From: Amycolatopsis umgeniensis
GTDB lineage: Bacteria; Actinomycetota; Actinomycetes; Mycobacteriales; Pseudonocardiaceae
Length of the DNA stretch: 64,000 nucleotides
Assembly (NCBI RefSeq): GCF_014205155.1
Contig: NZ_JACHMX010000001.1
Location: 1,798,001 to 1,862,000, forward strand
Direction of reading: 5' to 3'
Part shown: positions 35,927 through 45,220 of the stretch, piece after piece
Numbering within the stretch: position 1 is the stretch's first letter
Layout: the number at the start of each line of letters is the position of its first letter
Program-made: the position numbers and the translations under genes
Notes under the pieces: model-generated
What the model was told of the DNA's origin: nothing
The model's input: only the letters and a program-made list of their open reading frames with translations
Databases searched by the model: none

Positions 35927-38900
35927 ATGAGCGCCACTCGCGACCGCCTGCCGGCCCTGGGCGAGCAGCCCGGTGAAATCGTCCTGCAGTCCCCGCCGAT
36001 GCTGCCGAAGGGCTCCTCCGGCGGAGCCATGCAGCTGCTGATGTTCATGCCGATGATGCTGGGCATGGGCGCCATGTCGTTCGTCTACATCGGACGCGAC
36101 GGCGGGGTGATGACGTACATCTTCGGTGCGTTGTTCCTCACCGCGATGGTGGGCATGGTCGTGATGTCGCTCGGCCGCGGCGGCGCGCAGAAGAAGGCCC
36201 AGATCAACGAGGAGCGCCGGGACTACCAGCGCTATCTGACCGGCCTGCGCGGCCAGGTCCGGGACATCGCGGACAACCAGCGCGCGATCATGGCGGCGTT
36301 GCAGCCCGACCCGGCGGATCTGTGGGCGTACATCGAGAGCGGGAAGCTGTGGGACCGCCGCCGGTCCGACTCGCAGTTCGGGCAGGTGCGCATCGGGACG
36401 GGGCCGCAGCGGCTCGCGACGCCGTTGAAGGCGCCGCAGACGGTGCCGCTGGAAGACCTCGACCCGGTGTGCTCGACGAACCTCAGGCACTTCATCCGGA
36501 CCTATTCGACGGTCGACGGACTCCCGATCGCGGTCTCGCTGAGGTCGTTCGCGCAGGTCAGCCTGTCCGGTCGCCGCCCGGACACGCTCGGGACCGCGCG
36601 GGCTCTGCTGACCCAGCTCGCGACCTTCCACTCGCCGGGCGACCTGCGGATAGCGCTGTGCGTCAAGGACGATCGGCTGCACGACTGGGAATGGGCGAAG
36701 TGGCTGCCGCACGTCGCCTCCACCGCCGCCGACGCCGCCGGTCCGCGACGGCTCGTCGACGCCGACTCCGGCAAGCTCGCCGACCTCCTCGGCCCCGACC
36801 TCGGCGACCGGCCCGCGTTCAGCAGGCGGCCCGATTCCCGGCTGGACCTGCCGCAGATCCTCGTGATCGTGGATGGCGGGCACACGCTCGGCGACTCGCG
36901 GCTCGTCGCCGAGGAGGGCAGGCTCGGCGTCACGGTGGTGGAAATCGGCGCCGAGCAGCCTCGGTTCGTGTCGTCCGATCGGCTGCTGAGCCTGCACCTG
37001 AGCCCGGAGCAGCTCGGCATGGTCGTCGGTGACGGGACCGAGCAGCACCTCAGTTCCCTCGGCGTCCCGGACACCTTGGATCGTGGGGCCGCCGAAGCGC
37101 TGGCCCGGATGCTGACACCGCTGTTCCAGGGGGCGGCGGTGGTCAGCGAGGCGCCGATGTCGGCGACGTTCGGGCTGGCCGGGCTGCTCGGCATCGGCGA
37201 CCCGCGTGACACCGACACCGCGGTCACCTGGGCGCCGCGGTCGGCGCGGGACCGGTTGCGGATCCCGCTGGGCATCAACCCCGAAGGCAGGCCCGTCGAC
37301 CTCGACCTCAAGGAGTCGGCGGAAGGCGGGATGGGCCCGCACGGGCTGGTCATCGGCGCGACCGGATCCGGTAAGAGCGAATTGCTGCGGACGCTGGTCA
37401 CCGCGCTCGCCGTCACCCATTCGTCGGAAAAGCTCAACCTCGCGCTCATCGACTTCAAGGGCGGCGCGACTTTCGCGGGGATGACCGGGCTGCCGCATAC
37501 GTGCGCCGTCATCACCAACCTGTCCGACGATCTCGCGCTGGTCGACCGCATGGCGGACGCGCTCAACGGCGAACTGTTGCGGCGCCAGGAGCTCCTGCAC
37601 GCGGCCGGGAACTACGCGTCGGTGCGCGACTACGAAAAGGCCAGGGAATCCGGCGTCAACCTGCGGCCGATGCCGTCGCTGCTGGTGATCATCGACGAAT
37701 TCAGCGAACTGCTGTCCTCGCGGCCGGAGTTCATCGACCTGTTCGTCGCGATCGGGCGGCTGGGGCGGAGTCTCGGGATCCACCTGCTGCTGGCGTCGCA
37801 GCGGCTGGAAGAGGGACGGCTGCGCGGACTGGATTCGCATCTGTCGTACCGGATCGGCCTGCGGACGTTCTCCGCGTCGGAGAGCCGCGCGGTACTCGGT
37901 GTCGCGGACGCCTACCAGCTTCCGCCCGTGCCGGGCTCGGCGTATCTGAAGTCCGACAACGACACCCTCATCCGGCTCAAGGCCGCGTACGTTTCGGGGG
38001 AACTGCCGCCGCGCAGCAAGATCGTGCGCAAGGACGGCCGGAGTCTCGGCTTGATGCCGTTCACACTGGCGCCGGTGGAGATCCCGGTGACCGTCGAGGC
38101 GGAGGAACCGGTCGAAAAAGGCACCGGTGAGACGATCATCGGCGCGATGATCTCGCGAATCGAAGGCCAAGGCCCGGAAGCGCACCAGATCTGGCTGCCG
38201 CCGCTGGCCGAACCGCCCACGCTGGACCAGTTGCTGCCGCCGCTCGGCGAAGACCCCGCGCGCGGTTTGTGCCCGCTGGGCTGGGGCGGCAACGGCAAGC
38301 TGATGATCCCGGTCGCCTTGGTGGACAAGCCGTTCGAGCAGCGCCGCGACATGCTGTGGGCCGACTTCTCCGGTGCCGCCGGGCACGCGCTGATCGTCGG
38401 GGCGCCGCAGAGCGGCAAGAGCACGCTGATGCGGGACATCGCCGCGATGCTCGCGCTGACCCACACACCGGAAGAGATCCAGCTGTTCGTGCTGGACATG
38501 GGTGGTGGCGCGCTGGCGCCGATCGCCGGGCTGCCCCACGTGTCCGGATACGCGACCCGGCGCGACGCCCAGCGCTGCCGCCGGGTGGTCGCGGAACTGA
38601 CGACCCTGCTCGAGCAGCGTGAGGAGTTCTTCTCCGCCAACGGGATCGAGTCGATCACGACGTTCCGCCAGCGGCGTGCGGAGTTCAAGGAGAGCACTGA
38701 AGGCCGCGAATTCGGCGACGTCTTCCTGTTCGTGGACAACTGGACCACCATCCGCCAGGAGTACGAGCAGCTGGAGGAGCAGATCACCAGCCTGGCTTCG
38801 CGCGGGCTCGGGTTCGGCATCCACGTCGTCGTCTCGATCAACCAATGGATGGGCATGCGGGCGCCGCTGCGCGACGCCATCGGCACCAAATTCGAACTCC

Positions 38901-39868
38901 GGCTGGGTGAACCGGCGGACTCCCTGATCGACCGCAAGATCGCGCAGAACGTCCCGGCGGACAAACCGGGCCGTGGGCTGACCGCGGACAAACTGCACTT
39001 CCTCGCGGCGCTCCCGCGCATCGACTCGGATCAGCGGCCGGAAACCGTCGGCGCGGGCGGGCTGGACCTGAACCGCCGGATTTCCGCCGCCTGGAAGGGA
39101 ACGCCGGCGCCTGCCGTGCGGCTGCTGCCGGCCGAGATCCCGCTCGACTCGCTGGAAGCCGGGTCGCGCAAACAGGTCACACTCGGCATCGCGGAATCGA
39201 ATCTGCGCCCGGTGCACCTCGATTTCGCCACCGAACCGCATTTCGTGGCCTTCGGCGACGTGGAATCCGGCAAGAGTTCACTCCTGCGCGCGATCGCACA
39301 AGGCATCACCGCGAAGTACTCGTCGGAGGAGGCCGCGATCGTGGTCGCCGACTACCGGCGCGGGATGCTGGGCGCGGTGCCGGAATCACATCTGCTCGGC
39401 TACGCCGGATCCGAGAACGCGTTGACCGGGCTGGTGGAGCAGTGCCAGCAGGCCATGCGGAACCGTCTTCCCGGATCGGACGTGACGCCGGAGCAGTTGC
39501 GGAACCGGTCTTGGTGGCGGGGGCCGGAACTGTTCGTGCTCGTCGACGACTACGAGATGGTCGCGACCGTCGGCCGGAACCCGTTGCTGCCGCTGCTGGA
39601 ATTCCTGCCGCAGGCAAGGGACATCGGACTCCACCTCGTCCTCGCGCGCGGGAGCGGCGGGGCCGGGCGTTCGCTGTTCGAGCCGGTGCTGCAACGGATT
39701 CGCGAACTCGGGTCGCCGGGGATCGTGATGTCCGGGTCGCGGGAGGAAGGCGCACTGCTCGGAGACGTGAAGCCGGGACCTCAGCCCGCGGGACGGGGTG
39801 TGCTGGTCTCGCGGCGGCACGGGACGGGACTGGTGCAGGTGGCTTGGACGAAGCCCGTGGAGGACTAA
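35927..39868 (+). CDS. eccC: Type VII secretion ATPase EccC (single-chain)
   Basis: 1313 residues. Two N-terminal transmembrane helices (about 36-56 and 62-82) precede three FtsK/SpoIIIE ATPase domains. Walker A motifs are GATGSGKS near residue 476, GAPQSGKS near 825 and GDVESGKS near 1109. Walker B in domain 1 is LLVIIDEFSELL and in domain 3 LFVLVDDYEM; domain 2 has the weaker FLFVDNW. EccC recognises substrates carrying YxxxD/E and drives secretion. It is a fused EccCa-EccCb form. Its stop shares bases with the convergent GAF-ANTAR gene. Confidence 0.96.
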   Translation: MSATRDRLPALGEQPGEIVLQSPPMLPKGSSGGAMQLLMFMPMMLGMGAMSFVYIGRDGGVMTYIFGALFLTAMVGMVVMSLGRGGAQKKAQINEERRDYQRYLTGLRGQVRDIADNQRAIMAALQPDPADLWAYIESGKLWDRRRSDSQFGQVRIGTGPQRLATPLKAPQTVPLEDLDPVCSTNLRHFIRTYSTVDGLPIAVSLRSFAQVSLSGRRPDTLGTARALLTQLATFHSPGDLRIALCVKDDRLHDWEWAKWLPHVASTAADAAGPRRLVDADSGKLADLLGPDLGDRPAFSRRPDSRLDLPQILVIVDGGHTLGDSRLVAEEGRLGVTVVEIGAEQPRFVSSDRLLSLHLSPEQLGMVVGDGTEQHLSSLGVPDTLDRGAAEALARMLTPLFQGAAVVSEAPMSATFGLAGLLGIGDPRDTDTAVTWAPRSARDRLRIPLGINPEGRPVDLDLKESAEGGMGPHGLVIGATGSGKSELLRTLVTALAVTHSSEKLNLALIDFKGGATFAGMTGLPHTCAVITNLSDDLALVDRMADALNGELLRRQELLHAAGNYASVRDYEKARESGVNLRPMPSLLVIIDEFSELLSSRPEFIDLFVAIGRLGRSLGIHLLLASQRLEEGRLRGLDSHLSYRIGLRTFSASESRAVLGVADAYQLPPVPGSAYLKSDNDTLIRLKAAYVSGELPPRSKIVRKDGRSLGLMPFTLAPVEIPVTVEAEEPVEKGTGETIIGAMISRIEGQGPEAHQIWLPPLAEPPTLDQLLPPLGEDPARGLCPLGWGGNGKLMIPVALVDKPFEQRRDMLWADFSGAAGHALIVGAPQSGKSTLMRDIAAMLALTHTPEEIQLFVLDMGGGALAPIAGLPHVSGYATRRDAQRCRRVVAELTTLLEQREEFFSANGIESITTFRQRRAEFKESTEGREFGDVFLFVDNWTTIRQEYEQLEEQITSLASRGLGFGIHVVVSINQWMGMRAPLRDAIGTKFELRLGEPADSLIDRKIAQNVPADKPGRGLTADKLHFLAALPRIDSDQRPETVGAGGLDLNRRISAAWKGTPAPAVRLLPAEIPLDSLEAGSRKQVTLGIAESNLRPVHLDFATEPHFVAFGDVESGKSSLLRAIAQGITAKYSSEEAAIVVADYRRGMLGAVPESHLLGYAGSENALTGLVEQCQQAMRNRLPGSDVTPEQLRNRSWWRGPELFVLVDDYEMVATVGRNPLLPLLEFLPQARDIGLHLVLARGSGGAGRSLFEPVLQRIRELGSPGIVMSGSREEGALLGDVKPGPQPAGRGVLVSRRHGTGLVQVAWTKPVED

Positions 39869-40596
39869 AGGCGCAGTTCGGCCGGTCCGAGTCCTTGGGC
39901 GACGTCGGTCGCCAGGGCTTTGAGCTTCAGATTCCGGCTACGAGCATGCTTGCGTAGCCGGGAGAACGCTTCGTCCAGCGGGATGTGGAAACGCTCGGAC
40001 AAGACGCCCTTGGCCTGTTCGATCGCCACCCGGCTGAAAAGTGCCCCTTCGAGCTGGCCGACGATCCGTTTGAGGCCGCGCACCTGGTCTTGGTGCGCGA
40101 AACAGCCCATCGCCGCGCCCGTGAAAGCCTGGGCTATGCGCAGATCCGTCACGGGGACCACCGGATATCGGGTGTTCATCAGGTTCAGCGCGCCCACCGT
40201 GGTCTCACTGGTGCTCAACGGCACCGCCGCCATGGCGATCACTCCCGCCTCGCGGGCGTAGGGGGCGAACCGGGGCCAACGTTCCGCGCCGGGGCTACCG
40301 CCCCCGAACCCGGTCGGGGAAAGGACCGCGTTGCTGCGGGCGCTGTCCAGGCAAGGGCCTTCGCCGAGATCGACCTGGATTTCCTCCAGCTCCCGGCACT
40401 TCTCGTCGGACGCGGTGGCATAACGAACCTGGTCGCGATCATCGACCACGGTGACGCCCGCCCCTTGCACCCGCAGGAGGACGTTCGCGTGATGCGTCAG
40501 ATCATGAAGGAGTTCCAGGGAATCGAAATCCTCGGCATGGCGAGACAGGTCTGCCGTGACCTCGGCGATGCGTGCTTCTCGTTCTGTGGCTGGCAA
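39865..40596 (-). CDS. GAF and ANTAR domain antitermination regulator
   Basis: 243 residues from TTG 40596. The GAF domain spans about 25-165 (LLHDLTHHANVLLRVQGAGV, VDLGEGPCLDSARSNAV, VPLSTSETTVGALNLMNTRY). The C-terminal ANTAR RNA-binding domain is LEGALFSRVAIEQAKGVLSE plus AFSRLRKHARSRNLKL, with the three-helix pattern. Such proteins act by transcription antitermination in response to a signal bound by GAF. Target RNA is not apparent in the window. The start is uncertain because of the TTG. Confidence 0.9.
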   Translation of the reverse strand: MPATEREARIAEVTADLSRHAEDFDSLELLHDLTHHANVLLRVQGAGVTVVDDRDQVRYATASDEKCRELEEIQVDLGEGPCLDSARSNAVLSPTGFGGGSPGAERWPRFAPYAREAGVIAMAAVPLSTSETTVGALNLMNTRYPVVPVTDLRIAQAFTGAAMGCFAHQDQVRGLKRIVGQLEGALFSRVAIEQAKGVLSERFHIPLDEAFSRLRKHARSRNLKLKALATDVAQGLGPAELRL

Positions 40597-41064
40597 AACA
40601 AAGCCGCCAATCAGGAGTAACCCACGCCGATCGCTCGTCGGGTCGTCGGCACCGTCAGGCGCAGGGATGGTGCGGCCTCTAGGGAAGCCATGTCGTGCTC
40701 GCTGACAGGGTGCTCGCCTCGACTCCCGTTGACCCGTCCGAGGTCACGCCACAACTGGGTCCAGGCCGTTCCGCGACCTCACGATGCGACAACGACGCTA
40801 CACGCGGTTCCGTGGGCCATACCAGGGCCATACAGGTTCGTCGTGCTTTCGCGGGCGTCGGAACGTTAGTTGATCGCCGTTCCTGACCCGTTCAAGAACA
40901 TTCGACGGGTGCCGGTGATCCACTGCGAACAGGTCTGCGTATTAAACGAGCTCATGGCACATTAGTCTTTTACGAAGGACACTCAACTGGCCAGTCCCCA
41001 AGAGGTCTTTCTTGGGATATGCGCGGCGCTTACCACCTAGAACCTTCGACTCCGCTTGTGGCGA
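40597..41064. other. Intergenic stretch of about 470 bases with no supported gene
   Basis: The stretch is less GC-rich than its surroundings (e.g. TATTAAACGAGCTC, CATTAGTCTTTTACGAAGG). The open frame at 40695-40886 has no ribosome site and poor codon bias and is not accepted. A small hairpin (CCCAAGA at 40997-41003 with TCTTGGG at 41110-41116 counted as 41010-41016) is the only structure seen. It probably holds the promoters for the GAF-ANTAR and DUF222 genes. Confidence 0.6.
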
Positions 41065-41087
41065 TCGAACGCATGTTCGAGTATGAT
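41065..41087 (+). promoter_or_regulatory. LexA/SOS box and -10 element of the DUF222-HNH gene
   Basis: TCGAACGCATGTTCGA (41065-41080) matches TCGAAC-N4-GTTCGA exactly. TATGAT at 41082-41087 is a good -10 and lies seven bases before ATG 41095, so the transcript may be leaderless. LexA binding would cover the -10/-35 interval. Confidence 0.75.
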
Positions 41088-41094
41088 CATGGGT

Positions 41095-42276
41095 ATGACC
41101 ACATCTCTTGCTTTTAACCCGAAAGCCGCTTGTTTTCTCGATACCGCGTTTGCCGAGGAGGTGTCGCTACGACGGACACAGGGCCGTCAGGTGCGTGCGT
41201 TGGCCAGGTTCGCTGAAGCCGGTGGTTCGCGAAGATCGGTGACCGAGGAGGTCGCGTTGCGCTTCTCGGTCTCTCGCAATCAAGCGTCCTTGCTGCTGGA
41301 GATCTCGTGTGCTTTGGTGTCGCGTTTGCCGAATACGTTGGCGGCGCTGGAGGACGGTGACATCGATCTGTACAAGGCGTCGAAGGTCAGTCAGCTGACC
41401 CGTGAGGTCTCGGACGAGGTCGCCGCGCAGGTGGACGCGTTCATGGCCGGCCGGCTCGCCAAGCGTGACGCCGGGGCGATCCGTAAATCGGTGAACGGTG
41501 CGGTGCAGAAGTTCGACCGGGCGGGATATAAGGAACGGGCGGAGAAGAAACGCGCGCGACGGCATGTCTCGCTGGAACACGACGACGAGACCATGTCCAC
41601 CCTGTCCGGCTTCCTGCCGTCCGAGGTGGCGTCCTCGATCTACGCGTCGATGAGCCGTGCCGCGCGGGCACGCCGGGCGCGGGACAAGTCCCGGACCCTG
41701 GACCAGCATCGCGCGGACGTGTTCGCCGAACGGCTGCTGGCCGAGGACGGACAGGGAAAGCCTCGCGCGCATATCCACGTCTACGTCGACCTCATGACCC
41801 TGGCCGGTGCTCGTGAGGATCCCGCGACCCTGGCCGGGTACGGGCCGATCCCGGACTGGCTGGTGCGGGAGATCGCGGCGGACCCCGGCTCGACGTGGTC
41901 GCGGTTGATCACCGACCCCGCCACCGGGCAACTCCTGGAAGCCGGTGCCGGCACCTACCGGTCACCGGCCTCGCTGGCCCGGTTGATCAGGGCGCGGGAC
42001 CGGGAATGCACCCACCCCGGCTGCCACCGCCCCGCGGAGTTCTCCGAGATCGACCACATCATTCCCCGGGCCCGCGACGGCAGAACCGATCACCACAACT
42101 GCCACGGCGCCTGCAAAACCCACAACCTGCTCAAAGAAGAACCCGGCTGGACCGCAGCGCCTACCGGCAACGGCGGCATGACCATCACCACCCCCACCGG
42201 ACACACCTACCACGCCACACCCGAACCACTCCACGAACCACGACCAGAACCCGAGGACGACACCCCACCCTTCTGA
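41095..42276 (+). CDS. DUF222 and HNH endonuclease domain protein (13E12 family)
   Basis: 393 residues. The N-terminal DUF222 helices run from about 25 to 230 (EEVSLRRTQGRQVRALARFA). The C-terminal HNH domain has RDRECTHPGCHRPAEFSEID, HIIPRARDGRTDHHN and CKTHNLLK, giving the two CxxC-like zinc cysteines and the catalytic His in EIDHIIP. Members of this family form multi-copy actinobacterial genes, often SOS-regulated. ATG 41095 was chosen over ATG 41083 because it follows the -10 at the right distance. Confidence 0.92.
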   Translation: MTTSLAFNPKAACFLDTAFAEEVSLRRTQGRQVRALARFAEAGGSRRSVTEEVALRFSVSRNQASLLLEISCALVSRLPNTLAALEDGDIDLYKASKVSQLTREVSDEVAAQVDAFMAGRLAKRDAGAIRKSVNGAVQKFDRAGYKERAEKKRARRHVSLEHDDETMSTLSGFLPSEVASSIYASMSRAARARRARDKSRTLDQHRADVFAERLLAEDGQGKPRAHIHVYVDLMTLAGAREDPATLAGYGPIPDWLVREIAADPGSTWSRLITDPATGQLLEAGAGTYRSPASLARLIRARDRECTHPGCHRPAEFSEIDHIIPRARDGRTDHHNCHGACKTHNLLKEEPGWTAAPTGNGGMTITTPTGHTYHATPEPLHEPRPEPEDDTPPF

Positions 42277-42356
42277 CCGCGCTTCCGGCGTAACGCGGCC
42301 TTTCTGAGTCGTGAACGTGGGCGCACCCGCGCGCGAAAACCCGTGATCCAGGGTGG

Positions 42357-42402
42357 CTCCTGGGGATGCGGCGGGATCGCCCTCGTACCGGGCTGTACTC
42401 GG
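42357..42402. repeat. Diverged copy of the CTCGTACCGGG-TGTACTCGG element
   Basis: CTCCTGGGG at 42357-42365 and CTCGTACCGGGCTGTACTCG at 42382-42401 match the corresponding parts of the 166-bp palindromic element at 51932-52097 (one C/T difference in the 22-base core), but the arms between are shorter. It lies between the DUF222 gene and the IS481 remnant. Confidence 0.6.
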
Positions 42403-42459
42403 ACGCATCTCGCCGTGCCGCCAGGGACCGCCTGGGCGCGAAGATCGCGACCTTGGCTT

Positions 42460-42880
42460 ATGAAACACGCCAACGCACCGTTGACCCCTGCCGGGAGGTT
42501 GCGGCTGGCGCGGTGTGTCGTGGACGACCGGTGGCCGTTGCGGCGGGCCGCGGAACGGTTCCAGGTCGCGGTGCCCACGGCGAAACGCACTCGTCCCGTT
42601 CTGCCCCGGTGGGGACCCGCCCGGATCGCCTACCTGCTCAGGCTGAACCCGTCCACGGGGCACCGGGTCCTGGGCCGCTATGCCATGCCCAGGCTCGCGC
42701 ACCTCGACCTGGCGACCGGCGCGAGAAAGCCGCCACCACCGCCCGCTACCTGCACAACGCCGCTGATGATCGCTCCCGCCTGGCCTACTCCTGCTACAAG
42801 TCCCGCCTTTGTCGCGACGCGGACATCGACCGCAAACGCACCCGCCAGCCGCGTCCCCGACCTCACAGGTCAATACACCT
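42460..42880 (+). pseudogene. IS481-family transposase remnant
   Basis: MKHANAPLTPAGRLRLARCV and LRRAAERFQVAVPTAKR are the IS481 transposase N-terminal helix-turn-helix. The frame then jumps, by deletion, to RWGPARIAYLLRLNPSTGHR and GRYAMPRLAHLDLATG, and after a frameshift near 42723 to RYLHNAADDRSRLAYS, the start of the DDE core (the DDRSRLAYS motif). The rest of the catalytic domain is missing. It cannot be active. Insertion ends were not identified. Confidence 0.75.
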
Positions 42881-43406
42881 AAACCCGCGCGCCGATCTCC
42901 CGAGCACACACCAAAGCCTCAGCCGTCCCCGTATCCACCTCGAGGTCGTAAACCACGCCCCGATGCACGACCTCGGCCTGCGCCCGCGCCATCCCCGCGA
43001 CCCGATCCCCCCGCGCCATCTCCCGCCCGGCGGCGACCACGCCGTCACACCGGACGCCGACCCACAGCACTTGGAGCCCGTCCAGCGCTTCACGCCATCG
43101 CCGCTGCGACACCGCCCCACCGAGGAACGCGTCGTCGATGATCACCCGCGCACCGGCTCGCACCATCGCCGCGACACCGGCCATCCACGCGTTCTCGAGC
43201 ACCTGGAACCCGGAGCCGACGCTCACGCCACCATCGGCCGCGAAGTCGATCCCCTCGTCGAAGGCGGTCGGCATGGCGTCGATCAGGGTGTCGACGCCGA
43301 GGGTGAGCCAAGGATCCGGGAGTACCGCCTGCAGGCATCGGGCGATCCCCGATTTGCCCGAACTGGACCCACCGTTCAGCACGATCACCTGAGTCGCCAC
43401 CACCAC
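42879..43406 (-). CDS. Chloramphenicol phosphotransferase-like kinase
   Basis: 175 residues, GTG 43406 (GTG 43400 possible). The P-loop GGSSSGKS sits at residues 12-19 ([20 protein letters not shown]). [28 protein letters not shown] and [20 protein letters not shown] follow the CPT family layout. The founding member phosphorylates chloramphenicol; most relatives have unknown substrates and resistance should not be assumed. It follows the transposase remnant tail to tail. Confidence 0.85.
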   Translation of the reverse strand: MVVATQVIVLNGGSSSGKSGIARCLQAVLPDPWLTLGVDTLIDAMPTAFDEGIDFAADGGVSVGSGFQVLENAWMAGVAAMVRAGARVIIDDAFLGGAVSQRRWREALDGLQVLWVGVRCDGVVAAGREMARGDRVAGMARAQAEVVHRGVVYDLEVDTGTAEALVCAREIGARV

Positions 43407-43585
43407 ACCTTAGAGCGGTCCGATCGGCCACCGCGAAATCGGAGAATCCGCCTCAAAACACACAAGCTTCACGATCCCGAACGGACACCCGGCGATCCCA
43501 CTCGGACGGCCCAATACTTTCCTCGTAACGCTTACCGACTTCGGTAGGTTACAAAAGCCCTTACCGCCGCCTAACTTGGTGAAAC

Positions 43586-43602
43586 CGTTTCAATTCGAAA
43601 CG
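43586..43602. promoter_or_regulatory. Palindrome CGTTTCAATTCGAAACG upstream of the S1 protease
   Basis: Arms CGTTTC and GAAACG are separated by AATTC, and the site starts 49 bases before the protease ATG. It resembles LacI/other repressor half-sites (AAACCG..). A CTTACCGACTTCGGTAGG hairpin-like repeat lies some 50 bases upstream. An operator role is plausible but unproven. Confidence 0.4.
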
Positions 43603-43634
43603 AACTCCCCCGACGCAGGCCGAAGGGCGTATTC

Positions 43635-44339
43635 ATGCGTATGTCCAAGATCGTCGCAACGGTGGCCGGCGCCGCCGCGGCGCTGACCCTTGCCGCAACC
43701 CCCGCCGCGAACGCGGGCCAGGACATCATCGGCGGCGGCACCGTGAGTTCCGCGCCGTGGGGCGCCCAGATCTACTGGGACGACGCCACCGCGTTCGGCG
43801 GTTTCAACTGCTCCGGCACGATCATCGCCCCGCAGTGGGTCCTCACCGCGAAGCACTGCCTCAACAAGCCCGGCATGCACGTCAAGGTCGGCAACGTCAA
43901 CCTGAACCAGGGCACCTCGGCCGCCGTGGACCAGCAGAAAGCCGCCCCGAGCGGCGACATCGCGCTGCTGCACCTCAAGACCGCGGTCAGCACGACGTAC
44001 ATGAAGCTCGGCACCGCGAACCCGGCCAACGGCACCACCAACCAGATCTACGGCTGGGGCCGCACGCAGGGCAACAACCCGCCGTCGAGCGTCCTGAAGA
44101 CGGCCAACGTCCGCATCACCGGCACCAGCAGCGACGCGTACGGCGGCCAGGCCATCGCCAGTGTCGGCGTCAACGGGTCGGCCTGGCACGGCGACTCGGG
44201 CGGCCCGCAGCTCTCGGGCGGCGTCCAGGTCGGCGTCTGCTCGACCGGCAGCAACTCCGGCACGAACCCGCAGGGCACCCAGAACTACGCCAGCGTCGCG
44301 GCCAGCCGCAGCTGGATCCGCACCACCGCGGGAGTCTGA
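43635..44339 (+). CDS. Secreted trypsin-like serine protease (S1 family)
   Basis: 234 residues. Signal peptide 1-27 ends ATPAANA, and the mature chain would begin near IIGGGTVSSAPW, with a very short or absent propeptide. The triad is His74 (TAKHC, one residue different from the usual TAAHC), Asp108 (SGDIALLHL) and Ser188 (GDSGGP). Cysteines at 59, 75 and 217-like positions could form disulfides. It is an extracellular protease; activation details are not visible. A strong terminator follows. Confidence 0.93.
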   Translation: MRMSKIVATVAGAAAALTLAATPAANAGQDIIGGGTVSSAPWGAQIYWDDATAFGGFNCSGTIIAPQWVLTAKHCLNKPGMHVKVGNVNLNQGTSAAVDQQKAAPSGDIALLHLKTAVSTTYMKLGTANPANGTTNQIYGWGRTQGNNPPSSVLKTANVRITGTSSDAYGGQAIASVGVNGSAWHGDSGGPQLSGGVQVGVCSTGSNSGTNPQGTQNYASVAASRSWIRTTAGV

Positions 44340-44347
44340 CAAAGAAA

Positions 44348-44382
44348 CGAGGGGGCCGTCCAAACCGGACGGCCCCCTCGTC
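44348..44382. terminator. Perfect 15-bp GC-rich hairpin after the S1 protease
   Basis: ACGAGGGGGCCGTCC (44348-44362) pairs exactly with GGACGGCCCCCTCGT (44368-44382), loop AAACC. It lies between the protease stop and the end of the convergent lipoprotein gene, so it probably ends both transcripts. No T-run follows. Confidence 0.85.
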
Positions 44383-44394
44383 ACACCCCGAAAC

Positions 44395-45141
44395 TCAGGC
44401 GCACTTCGACTTCGGGTTGACCATCGACACCGAGCCGACCTTGTCGCCGTTGACGGTGAACTCGTAGACCCAGTCCGGTTTCCCGTCGACGGGAACCTGG
44501 AACCGGCCATTTCCGCCCGTCTTCATCCCCTTGGCGTCGTAAGCCGTCTTCAGCTCCGCCAGCGACGAGCCGGCGGCGATCCCCTCGGCCGTCTTCGCGT
44601 CCGACGGAGCTGCGAGCTCACGCAGCCCGTCCTTGCCGAAGGAGGCCCCACCGGCGGCCACGAACGCCTTGTCGCGTTCCTCCCGTTTGCCCGCCAGGTC
44701 GGCGGAGGCCAGAGCGGCGTCGGCGAACAGTTGAGCGTCCTTGGCGGACTTCTCCGCCGATTTGGCGCTCTCCTCCGCGGACGCGCCCGGCTTCGGTTCC
44801 GGGTCGGCCTCGAGTTCGTCGGCCTTCTTGTTCAGGTCCTTGGCCTTGGCCTCGACGTCGGCCTCGGCCTTCATCCGCGCCGGGTCGGGTGCCGGGCCGC
44901 CGGTATAGGAGAAATCGGTACAACCGTCCAAAGTGGACGTCGGCGCCGAGGCGAGCTTCCCGCCCGCCAGTGCGGCGTCCTTGGCCATCCCCAAGGTCAG
45001 CCCGCGGTATCCCGCCGGGCCGAACACCTCGGGCGCCGCCGGAGCGGCCGCGTCGGGAGAAGATCCCGACGAACACGCCGCCCCGCCGATCACCAGTGCC
45101 GTCGCCGCGAGCACCGAACCCGAGTATCGCCGAAAAGTCAC
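44395..45141 (-). CDS. Putative lipoprotein
   Basis: About 248 residues from GTG 45141, chosen because AAGGGGG lies six bases upstream; an ATG at 45156 is also in frame. The signal VLAATALVIGGAACSSG contains a lipobox (GGAAC), so Cys near residue 22 should be lipid-modified and the protein anchored outside the membrane. A lysine/alanine-rich coiled-coil region spans about 95-180 (AEADVEAKAKDLNKKADELE). The ends are globular (GYRGLTLGMAKDAAL). No family recognised. Confidence 0.72.
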   Translation of the reverse strand: MTFRRYSGSVLAATALVIGGAACSSGSSPDAAAPAAPEVFGPAGYRGLTLGMAKDAALAGGKLASAPTSTLDGCTDFSYTGGPAPDPARMKAEADVEAKAKDLNKKADELEADPEPKPGASAEESAKSAEKSAKDAQLFADAALASADLAGKREERDKAFVAAGGASFGKDGLRELAAPSDAKTAEGIAAGSSLAELKTAYDAKGMKTGGNGRFQVPVDGKPDWVYEFTVNGDKVGSVSMVNPKSKCA

Positions 45142-45220
45142 GCTTACCCCCTTCATCGCACCGGAAACTATCCGATCCCGGGAAAAGTCCCGAATGGATT
45201 TCGCTCCGATACGATGAAGA

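Noticed and set aside
34997..39241. 1414-residue open frame opposite eccC
   Set aside because: Arg/Gln/Val-rich shadow of the eccC coding strand; only the part up to 35773 reads as a real protein on this strand.
40695..40886. 63-residue frame in the gap after the GAF-ANTAR gene
   Set aside because: No ribosome site, poor codon bias, no motif.
42879..43406. Chloramphenicol resistance gene
   Set aside because: Only the general CPT fold is visible; resistance cannot be claimed from the family.
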